From Actinomycetota bacterium (lineage in GTDB: Bacteria > Actinomycetota > Humimicrobiia > Humimicrobiales > Humimicrobiaceae), in the NCBI GenBank assembly GCA_016932375.1, contig JAFGDA010000097.1:1-6452 (forward strand): a stretch of DNA of 6,452 bases, written 5' to 3'. Each line of letters begins with the position of its first letter. The first letter of the stretch is position 1. The notes beneath the pieces were generated by a model. That model had not been told where the DNA came from, did no database searches, and saw only the letters and a list, made by a program, of their open reading frames with translations. Made by a program: the position numbers and the translations under genes. Shown here piece by piece: positions 1 to 5,763 of this stretch.

Positions 1-491
1 TGCACCAAGCTTTCTGCAAAAGATACCCGGACAGATATTACAGGCAAAAAATCCAAACAGTATTGGCAAATGAAAAGAACAATAATATTGCCCGCATTTA
101 TCACGTTTATCACCTTATATATCGGTAAATAAGGTAGCAAACTATAGAATCAAAATTTTTATTAAATTTTGTATTATATATATTTAAATAAAATATAGAT
201 ATATATTTTTTTAATATTTTGAAACATTGATATATTTATGCTAACATATAATGGTAATTACAGTTGTAAGACTTTTACGTTCAGGAGGGTTAAAGCATCA
301 ATTGTGCATTTGGTGCATCCCTGCTTTTTTAATGAATGGTGTTTTTTGGTGCCGTACTGGTAGTTGATTATTGTTAATGAGGGTTCTCTTATTAAGTAAA
401 TTATTGCAGATATGAATTGTTTCTATGGCAGCTTTTAGTGCATTAACAGTATTTATCCAATAAAACGGCATTAAGAAACCCGGGAACCGGG
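1..491. other. Left-edge region with no convincing gene
   Basis: No supported gene lies in this stretch. From the left edge all three plus frames stay open for a while (stops at about 71-73, 126-128 and 130-132), so the 3' end of a gene entering from outside is possible, but no frame is recognisable. Positions 140-255 are extremely AT-rich and include a perfect 8-bp inverted repeat, CAAAATTT (151-158) and AAATTTTG (164-171), with a 5-nt loop. A TATAAT hexamer sits at 247-252 and a strong SD (AGGAGGG) at 283-289, but the frames after it close within about 11-22 codons. A 5-bp GC dyad, CCCGG/CCGGG (479-483/487-491), lies just before the next gene. The minus-strand open frame across 298-525 resembles nothing I recognise. 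Confidence 0.5.
247..289 (+). promoter_or_regulatory. Candidate -10 box followed by an orphan Shine-Dalgarno
   Basis: A perfect TATAAT occurs at 247-252 in a very AT-rich setting. The nearest -35-like words, TTGAAA at 219-224 and TTGATA at 227-232, are spaced 22 and 14 nt from it, neither ideal. Transcription would start near 259-260 and run into AGGAGGG at 283-289, an almost consensus ribosome binding site. No long frame follows: ATC at 297 gives 11 codons, TTG at 302 gives 21 and GTG at 304 gives 18. The pair may express the small gene at 492 through a roughly 230-nt leader, drive a leader peptide, or be a relic. This is inference from sequence words only. Confidence 0.3.
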
Positions 492-836
492 GTGGAAATG
501 GATAAAAAAAGTAGGAAAGGGTCACTTGAACATTCAGGAATCATAGAAGAGAACGAAAAAATGGCAGGGATCCTGATGGGCTCAGGGGAAACTGTCGCTG
601 CGGAAAAACTGCTGAACAAAAATATTGAAATGGGGACAGGGAGTTCCCTTACTTACGACATGCTTTTAGATATTTACAAAAAAGACAGTGATTATCATAA
701 GATAATAAAAGTCCTGAATAATGCAATCAAATATTCGGATGACTCCCAGAAATACAGGAAACTGAAAAAGGGCCTGGTGACCAGGAAATTAATGCATGAT
801 ATAAGCATGGCAGAAGAAAAAGGGAAACTAAAATAA
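492..836 (+). CDS. Small TPR-like hypothetical protein
   Basis: This encodes a soluble, highly charged protein of up to 114 residues with no signal peptide or membrane segment. Residues about 52-85 read as a helix-turn-helix pair with TPR-like spacing (LTYDMLLDIYKK, then a short turn, then YHKIIKVLNNAIKYS), and residues 31-48 look like the second helix of a preceding repeat. The tail (about 86-114) is Lys/Glu-rich and helical. This suggests a one- or two-repeat protein-protein adaptor, but no specific function can be assigned. The start is uncertain: GTG at 492 or ATG at 498, with GGGGTGG directly before the ATG being too close for a good SD. The frame is open upstream to 447 without another standard start. 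It converges on nadE with only 15 nt between stop codons. A 5-bp dyad (AATAG 835-839, CTATT 846-850) is the only hairpin there and is too weak to call a terminator. Confidence 0.7.
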   Translation: MEMDKKSRKGSLEHSGIIEENEKMAGILMGSGETVAAEKLLNKNIEMGTGSSLTYDMLLDIYKKDSDYHKIIKVLNNAIKYSDDSQKYRKLKKGLVTRKLMHDISMAEEKGKLK

Positions 837-851
837 TAGGCCAGTCTATTG

Positions 852-2636
852 TCATTGAAGCTTGAATTTACTGGTAACCGGATATCTCCTGTCTTTACCG
901 AAAGCCCGGGCGGAAATCTTAACTCCGGGTGAGGCCTGCCTTCTTTTATATTCGCTTCTGTCAACCATGTTAATAACATCCCTTACCATAACAGGGTCAA
1001 AACCCATGCCCACAATTGAATTATAGCTGCGATCCTCTTCAATATAGCAAAAAAGTATCCTGTCCAGAATATCATAGGGCGGCAGACTGTCCCGGTCTTT
1101 CTGGCCGGGCTTTAACTCGGCGGAAGGGGCCCTTGCAATAATGCTTTCAGGGATAATATTATTGTATTTTTTGTTAATGAATCTGCATATGGAATAGACA
1201 GTGGTCTTGTATATATCCTTTATGGGAGAGAATCCCCCTGCCATGTCGCCGTAAAGTGTACAGTATCCGACACTTATCTCGCTCTTGTTACCGGTTGACA
1301 GGACAAGCCACCCTTTTTCATTGGATACCGCCATTATTATGTTTCCCCTGATTCTTGCCTGTATATTTTCTTTTGTCAGGTTAATCTCCACATCTTTAAA
1401 GAGGGATTTAAGGTTTTTAAGGTAGCTTTCAAATATTTCCGTTATTGGAATTACCATGTGGTTTATTTTAAGGTTGCCTACGAGGGTAAATGAGTCTTCA
1501 ATGCATTCACTGGAGGAAAAACAGGAAGGCATAAGTACGGCAGTTATATTTTCCCTGCCGATTGCAAGGGATGCTATTGTGGTAACCAGTGCCGAGTCTA
1601 TTCCGCCGCTTAAGGCAACTACTGCCTTTTTAAACCCGTTTTTAAATATGTAATCCCTTGTGCCAAGCATGAGTGCTTCCAGTATTTCTTCTTCCGGGCA
1701 GGAAATAAAATTGGAATATTTAAGGAGTTTTGTGCCTGTTTTATTATTGGGAGCCCTATACGGACAGCATCTTTTTAATAATGCAGTATTTTTTTTGTAA
1801 TCAAGGTCAACTACTTCAATCCTGTTTCCCGCCTCTTTCATTCCATGCTTCTGTATCCTGAACCTCGAATCCTTTAGCCTTGCTTCTGCTACCCCGCCCG
1901 GATCAATATCCCTGATAATGAAATCTTCCCTGAAGGGCCTGCATCTTGCAACAATACTGCCCTTTTCATCAAGGATAAGACTGTTGCCGTCAAATATTAG
2001 TTCGTCCTGTCCTCCCACCAGGTTTACATAGGCAATATTGACCCTGTTGTCATATGCCCTTGTTGCAAGCATCTTTTCACGCTCATCGATTTTTCCTGTA
2101 TGATAGGGTGAAGCGGATATATTAATTATCAGATCCGCACAGCCCTCTATCGACTGTACGGTGGCAGGACCATTGGCATAAAAAATGTCCTCACAGATAT
2201 TCAGGCCCACCAGGTTATTTGCTATTTTAAAAATATAATCCGTTTCTCCTTTGCGGAAATACCTTTCTTCATCAAAAACCGAGTAATTGGGGAGACGCTG
2301 TTTATGGTATACGGGCCAGATACGGTTGTTATAAATTACTGCTGCCGAATTGAATATGGACCCTTCACGGCTGTCGGCAAAACCGGCAATAACAATTATA
2401 TCAGGAGCCACACTCTTTAGTTTTTCAATATATTTAAGGTTCTCGTCTATGAAGGCTGTTTTAAGCAGCAGGTCTTCAGGTGGGTACCCTGTAAGCACAA
2501 GTTCCGGGAATATGACAAGATCCGAACCGCTTTCCCGCGCCTCTTTTACATATCCGGAGATAAGCTTATAGTTTCCCCTGATATCACCGACTGTAGCATT
2601 TACCTGTGCCAGGAATAATCTTAATATTGTGGCCAC
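852..2636 (-). CDS. nadE: Glutamine-dependent NAD+ synthetase
   Basis: This cytosolic enzyme makes NAD+ from deamido-NAD+, ATP and ammonia released from glutamine, the last step of NAD biosynthesis. The protein is 594 residues, the usual two-domain length. The N-terminal nitrilase-type glutaminase (about 5-275) has the expected Glu-Lys-Cys triad: E45 in FPELVLTGYPPEDLL, K112 in YHKQRLPNY and C148 in LNICEDIFY. The C-terminal synthetase domain (about 315-594) has the ATP-pyrophosphatase loop SGGIDSA (343-349), the ENIQARIRGN segment (423-432), STGNKSE (447-453), and GDMAGGFSPIKDIYKT (463-478). No key residue is missing, so it should be active. The GTG at 2636 is the only standard start near the N terminus, preceded in frame by TGA at 2645-2643, yet it overlaps the SD; ATA at 2627 may be the true start. 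It is apparently monocistronic, divergent from the PAP2-like gene and convergent with the TPR-like gene. Confidence 0.97.
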   Translation of the reverse strand: MATILRLFLAQVNATVGDIRGNYKLISGYVKEARESGSDLVIFPELVLTGYPPEDLLLKTAFIDENLKYIEKLKSVAPDIIVIAGFADSREGSIFNSAAVIYNNRIWPVYHKQRLPNYSVFDEERYFRKGETDYIFKIANNLVGLNICEDIFYANGPATVQSIEGCADLIINISASPYHTGKIDEREKMLATRAYDNRVNIAYVNLVGGQDELIFDGNSLILDEKGSIVARCRPFREDFIIRDIDPGGVAEARLKDSRFRIQKHGMKEAGNRIEVVDLDYKKNTALLKRCCPYRAPNNKTGTKLLKYSNFISCPEEEILEALMLGTRDYIFKNGFKKAVVALSGGIDSALVTTIASLAIGRENITAVLMPSCFSSSECIEDSFTLVGNLKINHMVIPITEIFESYLKNLKSLFKDVEINLTKENIQARIRGNIIMAVSNEKGWLVLSTGNKSEISVGYCTLYGDMAGGFSPIKDIYKTTVYSICRFINKKYNNIIPESIIARAPSAELKPGQKDRDSLPPYDILDRILFCYIEEDRSYNSIVGMGFDPVMVRDVINMVDRSEYKRRQASPGVKISARAFGKDRRYPVTSKFKLQ

Positions 2637-2641
2637 CTCCT
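2634..2641 (-). promoter_or_regulatory. nadE Shine-Dalgarno overlapping its GTG start
   Basis: Read on the minus strand, AGGAGG occupies 2641-2636 and its last G is the first base of the only GTG available. An SD cannot normally serve a start codon that it overlaps. The next in-frame near-cognate codon is ATA at 2627-2625, exactly 8 nt after the AGGAGG, which is ideal spacing. A start there gives an N terminus of M-LRLFLAQVN, close to the usual beginning of this enzyme family. The site therefore bears directly on which start is used. Confidence 0.6.
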
Positions 2642-2976
2642 GTCATTGATATCCCGATTATGTATTTATATTAATTAATCCAGCTTTTAAATTCACAATT
2701 GAATTTTTTATAATTATAACAATTTTTATGCATATTTTGTGTTTTTTGCTTCTTTTTTTATCCGGAAATTACCGTAAATTTTATAGGACGTGATAAAACC
2801 TATAACTGTTTAAAAACAGGGTCAACGGGTAAAGAGCTTTTTGGATCATCAATTTATAGTGGTATTAATACAATTATTTGAATATAATATGTCTTTGACC
2901 CGTAATAAATTACCGGGAATTTTTTATATTTGAGTAACCGGCCAAAAAACAGGGCCGGGCACATTGGAGAAAATAT
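2637..2976. promoter_or_regulatory. Divergent nadE/PAP2 spacer rich in inverted repeats
   Basis: This 340-bp spacer between divergent genes contains no ORF of note. Dyads seen, in order: AAATTC/GAATTT (2689-2694/2701-2706); TTATAGG/CCTATAA (2781-2787/2799-2805, 11-nt spacer); CTGTTT/AAACAG (2806-2811/2814-2819, abutting the previous one); GGGTCAA/TTGACCC (2819-2825/2895-2901); CCCGTAAT/ATTAC(C)GGG (2899-2906/2909-2917, one bulged C) followed by a T-rich run; and CCGGCC/GGCCGG (2938-2943/2953-2958). A TATAAT at 2883-2888 could be the -10 for the rightward gene, and a TATAAT read on the minus strand (2718-2713) could serve nadE. Neither has a clear -35. The last two dyads would lie in the leader of the rightward transcript. 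Confidence 0.45.
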
Positions 2977-3624
2977 ATGAATCTGGAAAACCTTGATACT
3001 GCACTGGAAATAGAAGAAGAAAAGGTTAGCGAACGCATCGCAAGGGTCCTGTCCTATGTATTTGACGGGTCATATATATCCATTCCAATATTTTTTATAA
3101 TCTGTCTCGTGGCAGTACAAAATGTACCGCAGGCAATAGGCTGGGCTTTCTTATGTGTTTTATTTGGGGTGATAATCCCATACATTTATATACTTATCCT
3201 TTTTTATAAAAAGAAAATAATTGATATGCATATACCGGATAAAAGGAACAGGATGAAACCACTTGTGATGTCATTTTTAAGCTATTCGATGGGACTTGTC
3301 GTAATGCATATCCTTAAAGCCCCGTTAATCCTGAAATCAATTTTTACAATAAGTGTTATTTCTTCTGCAATTTTTATACTGATAACAAGATTCTGGAAGA
3401 TAAGCCTGCACGCAAGCTGGATAACTTTTGTGGTGATAACATTCTATGTATTATTTGGCACCTGGATGCTTGCGCTGACCCCGCTTGTCCCCATAGTGGG
3501 CTGGGCAAGGGTAAGGATAAAAAGGCATACCATAACCCAGGTAGTGCTTGGCTCGGGGATTTCGTGTATAACCGCCTTTCTCATATATAATTATTACGGT
3601 TTCGTAAGTTTTTTTTCCTGGTAA
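2977..3624 (+). CDS. PAP2-like integral membrane phosphatase, divergent motifs
   Basis: A 215-residue polytopic membrane protein with about six hydrophobic segments (roughly 35-50, 54-78, 97-115, 120-137, 148-172, 186-205) after a charged N-terminal 25 residues. Three spaced motifs match, loosely, those of the type 2 phosphatidic acid phosphatase superfamily: DKRNRMKP (88-95) for KX6RP, KISLHAS (141-147, H145) in place of PSGH, and ARX5HX3Q (R178, H184, Q188) for SRX5HX3D. The catalytic-type histidines and the arginine are kept, while the final Asp is Gln and the Pro-Ser-Gly of motif 2 is altered. Lipid phosphate or isoprenoid diphosphate hydrolysis is the family role; activity on a given substrate is unproven here. 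The ATG has a good SD (GGAG, 2966-2969, 7-nt spacing). It stands alone, convergent with the DUF2085 gene 57 nt downstream. Confidence 0.7.
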   Translation: MNLENLDTALEIEEEKVSERIARVLSYVFDGSYISIPIFFIICLVAVQNVPQAIGWAFLCVLFGVIIPYIYILILFYKKKIIDMHIPDKRNRMKPLVMSFLSYSMGLVVMHILKAPLILKSIFTISVISSAIFILITRFWKISLHASWITFVVITFYVLFGTWMLALTPLVPIVGWARVRIKRHTITQVVLGSGISCITAFLIYNYYGFVSFFSW

Positions 3625-3681
3625 GATAAGATTATTCCAGGGGTGCTTCTTGCATAATTTTTCAGGCTGGTATTTTTACCT

Positions 3682-4359
3682 TTAAAGCATGTATGTTAAC
3701 TCATGCAGCTTGTAGGCAATAAAAAGCTCAATACCCATAAGCACAAGGGCCAAAATAGATGGAATAACAAGGTATTTGCTGAAAAGCCGTCCGGATCTCT
3801 GGGAAAATGATGGAATAAGGTACATCATGGTAAGGTTTATAAAGAAAAAGGTAAATAATATGGAAAAAGCCGACAGGTAATAATAAACATATTTTAGGAA
3901 TTCCAACCTCAAAAGAGTTATCACGATAAATACAGCAATTAAAATAAGGAACGTTACAAATGTCACGGGCCGTTTGAATATTTTTTCATTGCCCGGTTTC
4001 TTATAATACTGGAAGATAAACACAGGATATATTACTATCATTATGGCCGTACCGCACAGAAACCCTGTTATGAACCTTATATTGTTATTGGTCTGGTAAA
4101 GCCCAAGGTAGGAAGAAATACCATCAAATACCGTTGAAAGGAAAAAGGCTACAAGTATGATAAGTATATAAGCCGGGGGAAGATCGCCCTGTTTTTTCCT
4201 GAAAAATATAAAAAGCAGCAAAGCCGATATAAAAAAACCTGTATAAATTCCGAAACATCTCGCGCATACAGGCAATATCACACCACCTATGCTGAAGCTC
4301 CTTGCAGTTATCTGGTGGCATACTGAAAAACCTAATATTTCTATTACCAAATCAAGCAA
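3682..4359 (-). CDS. DUF2085 family membrane protein (copy 1)
   Basis: A 225-residue predicted integral membrane protein with about six hydrophobic segments (roughly 43-53, 63-79, 97-115, 132-150, 158-182, 198-216). Near the N terminus it carries the DUF2085 signature: C14-H15-Q16, R20-S21-F22, C32-A-R-C35 and G37-I-Y-x-G41. Further on come D79 and the N-x-R-F-I-T-G-x-x-x-G block (93-103). The function of DUF2085 is not established. The clustered Cys and His residues next to the membrane could bind a metal or form disulfides, but that is inference. The start is TTG at 4359 with AAGGA 10 nt upstream on the minus strand; no ATG is available that keeps the CHQ motif. It is convergent with the PAP2-like gene, and a 4-bp dyad around 3669-3680 is the only hairpin between them. 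It shares a divergent spacer with the PHP operon. Confidence 0.88.
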   Translation of the reverse strand: MLDLVIEILGFSVCHQITARSFSIGGVILPVCARCFGIYTGFFISALLLFIFFRKKQGDLPPAYILIILVAFFLSTVFDGISSYLGLYQTNNNIRFITGFLCGTAIMIVIYPVFIFQYYKKPGNEKIFKRPVTFVTFLILIAVFIVITLLRLEFLKYVYYYLSAFSILFTFFFINLTMMYLIPSFSQRSGRLFSKYLVIPSILALVLMGIELFIAYKLHELTYML

Positions 4360-4385
4360 ATGGCACAGATCCTTAACCTGCTTAT

Positions 4386-4424
4386 ACCTTATGATATTAT
4401 TTTTATATCATAAGGTTTTTTCTT
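4386..4424 (+). terminator. Perfect 12-bp hairpin with T-tract (orphan terminator-like)
   Basis: ACCTTATGATAT (4386-4397) and ATATCATAAGGT (4405-4416) are perfect inverted repeats with a 7-nt loop, followed by six T (4416-4421), then C and more T. On the plus strand this has the form of an intrinsic terminator, although the stem is AT-rich. No plus-strand gene ends nearby; the closest plus-strand stop is at 3624. On the minus strand it lies about 27 nt upstream of the copy 1 DUF2085 start, in its presumed leader and close to the SD. It may block antisense or read-through transcription into the PHP operon, or it may act on the DUF2085 leader. Confidence 0.5.
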
Positions 4425-4429
4425 TTAGC

Positions 4430-4453
4430 CAGGGGCATTAGCTATTTCCCCTG
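4430..4453. repeat. 6-bp GC-rich inverted repeat
   Basis: CAGGGG (4430-4435) and CCCCTG (4448-4453) form a perfect dyad with a 12-nt spacer, standing out in an AT-rich spacer between divergent genes. It could be a protein-binding site. Nothing identifies the regulator, and no matching copy was noticed elsewhere in the window. Confidence 0.35.
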
Positions 4454-4499
4454 TATTTATATGTATCAATGGCACCAATATAATTGCCGGCCAATAAAC

Positions 4500-4565
4500 A
4501 TTTTAGCAGAGTTTACTATAACTTCAGGTAAAATTATAGTTTTAAAAGTATAATACTGCTAAAAT
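4500..4565. promoter_or_regulatory. Nested inverted repeats around a -10 box upstream of the PHP operon
   Basis: The outer arms ATTTTAGCAG (4500-4509) and CTGCTAAAAT (4556-4565) are a perfect 10-bp inverted repeat. Inside lies a perfect 7-bp pair, ACTATAA (4515-4521) and TTATAGT (4534-4540), with a 12-nt spacer. A small palindrome AGTAT-A-ATACT (4547-4557) contains TATAAT (4549-4554). If that hexamer is the -10 of the rightward operon, transcription starts near 4561, so the repeats act mostly as DNA rather than as RNA structure. An operator overlapping the promoter is the simplest reading. A -10 on the minus strand (TATAAT read 4538-4533) also lies inside, so the site could control both divergent units. 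No -35 consensus is visible for either, and no target duplication flanks the block. Confidence 0.5.
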
Positions 4566-4612
4566 TACCATAATATTTTTAATTTAAGGACACTTTTAAA
4601 AGGATACCAAGG

Positions 4613-5275
4613 ATGATATATGATTTTCATACCCATACGTTTTTATCTGATGGGGAGAACAGCCCAATTGAACTGGTAAGGTTCGCTTATGCATATGGTT
4701 ACAGGTGCATTGCCCTGACTGATCACGTGAGTTATTCAAACATGGAAGAAATTATAAGTGCCTTAAAAAAGGACGCCGGGCTTGCCGGGAAATACTGGGA
4801 TATAAGGGTGATAGCCGGTGTGGAGATTACCAATGTACCTGCAGGAAGCATAGGGGGGATGGCAAAAGATGCAAGGGAAATGGGCGCGGAAATGGTTGTG
4901 GTACATGGGGAGTGTATTACCGAGGAAGTTGAACAGGGCACCAACAATGCCGGCCTGCAATCAGGCTATGTAGATATCCTTGCGCACCCGGGCCTCTTTA
5001 CTGCTGAACAGGCAAGGATGGCTGTAAAAAATGATATATATATAGAAATCACTTCAAGGAAGGGCCACTGCCTTACCAATGGGCTGGTGGCAGCGGTTGG
5101 GAGGGAGGCAGGTGTAAAATTCCTGGTTAACAGTGATGCCCACAGTGCCAGTGACCTTTTCAGGGGGGAATTCCAGGAGAAAGTTGCTGAAGGAGCAGGG
5201 TTGAGCGGAACAGAAATAAGCAAGATATTCAATGAAAATATTAAGGATTTTTTAAAAAAAATTGGTGATAGATGA
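4613..5275 (+). CDS. PHP-domain metallophosphoesterase (histidinol-phosphatase-like)
   Basis: A 220-residue soluble protein made of one PHP domain, whose members hydrolyse phosphoesters with two or three bound metal ions. All the expected ligands are visible: H6 and H8 in DFHTHT, D13 in SDG, H38 in TDH, E71 in GVE, H98 in VVHGE, H125 in LAHPG, and D175 and H177 in NSDAH. Its layout, with the TDHVSYSN, VVVHGE, DILAHPG and ITSRKGHxLTNG segments, resembles the short proteins annotated as histidinol-phosphate phosphatase-like in archaea and diverse bacteria. No histidine biosynthesis gene adjoins it, so the substrate is open; another sugar or nucleotide phosphate is equally possible. The ATG at 4613 has AAAAGGA 8 nt upstream. 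It is first in a likely operon, with 41 nt to the DUF4190 gene. Confidence 0.9.
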   Translation: MIYDFHTHTFLSDGENSPIELVRFAYAYGYRCIALTDHVSYSNMEEIISALKKDAGLAGKYWDIRVIAGVEITNVPAGSIGGMAKDAREMGAEMVVVHGECITEEVEQGTNNAGLQSGYVDILAHPGLFTAEQARMAVKNDIYIEITSRKGHCLTNGLVAAVGREAGVKFLVNSDAHSASDLFRGEFQEKVAEGAGLSGTEISKIFNENIKDFLKKIGDR

Positions 5276-5316
5276 GTTATGGTTTATAATAAATATTAAA
5301 TAGACTGGAGGGAGCA

Positions 5317-5763
5317 ATGGATGAACAAAATGATGAAGTAAAATCCGGGGAATTCCAGGCAGGGGAAGTTAAACCTGAAGAAGTTAAAACGGGGGAGGCT
5401 AAAGATGCAGGAATGGAAGCAGAGGAGGTAAAAGCAGAAGTGGTAGGTGCTGAAGATAAGGCAGGTCCGATGGCTATCGTTTCCCTGATATGCGGCATCC
5501 TGAGCGTTTTATGCCACTGTGTCCCCATAGCCGGTTCTTTTATTGGATTTATCCTGAGTGTAGCTGCAATAGTTACAGGCATACTTGAACTGGCCAGGAT
5601 TAAAAAAGGCCAGGCAAGCCCAAAGGGCAGGGGTATGAGCATTGCAGGTATTATCCTCGGCGCAGCCGGAATTGTGTTCGGGATTATCTGGATAGTAATA
5701 ATAAGCGTTGCCAGTTTTACTGGAGTGTTTGGTGAATTTTTTAGGAACTGGCCGAATTATTAA
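5317..5763 (+). CDS. DUF4190-type membrane protein with acidic N-terminal repeats
   Basis: A 148-residue protein in two parts. Residues 1-49 are acidic, low-complexity and presumably disordered, with the tripeptide EVK recurring at 7-9, 17-19, 22-24 and 37-39 among Gly, Ala and Glu. Residues 50-135 match the DUF4190 pattern: a Gly-rich hydrophobic hairpin (about 52-90), the conserved short loop LARIKKGQ...GRGMSIAGIILG (91-115), and a second membrane span (to about 133). The function of DUF4190 is unknown; members are small membrane proteins, often with a low-complexity or zinc-ribbon N terminus. The SD GGAGGGAG (5307-5314) ends just before the ATG. Its TAA (5761-5763) overlaps the probable start of the second DUF2085 gene, suggesting coupled translation. 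Confidence 0.82.
   Translation: MDEQNDEVKSGEFQAGEVKPEEVKTGEAKDAGMEAEEVKAEVVGAEDKAGPMAIVSLICGILSVLCHCVPIAGSFIGFILSVAAIVTGILELARIKKGQASPKGRGMSIAGIILGAAGIVFGIIWIVIISVASFTGVFGEFFRNWPNY

Noticed and set aside
1..132. 3' end of a gene entering from the left edge
   Set aside because: All three plus frames are open for 70-130 nt and none gives a recognisable protein, so no frame can be preferred.
298..525. Minus-strand 75-codon open frame upstream of the TPR-like gene
   Set aside because: No recognisable domain and no supported start; its 5' end overlaps the start of the TPR-like gene. It looks like chance coding, though a decayed transposase tail cannot be excluded.
835..850. Bidirectional terminator between the TPR-like gene and nadE
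   Set aside because: The stem is only 5 bp of mostly A-T pairs (AATAG/CTATT) and lacks a following T-tract.
4360..4413. 17-codon plus-strand ORF starting with ATG at 4360 and ending in the hairpin
   Set aside because: It has no SD and no recognisable peptide, and it overlaps the leader of the divergent DUF2085 gene; its presence just before the terminator-like hairpin is probably coincidence.
4500..4565. Miniature transposable element (MITE)
   Set aside because: The arms look like short terminal repeats, but no target-site duplication flanks them, the element is only 66 bp, and no second copy is in the window.
5343..5440. Tandem DNA repeat in the 5' part of the DUF4190 gene
   Set aside because: The repeated EVK tripeptide is irregularly spaced and the nucleotide sequence does not repeat in register; it is amino-acid low complexity.
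5737..5763. Programmed frameshift fusing the DUF4190 and second DUF2085 proteins
   Set aside because: A -1 slip on the T run enters TAG at 5742-5744 immediately, and no slippery heptamer follows before the TAA.
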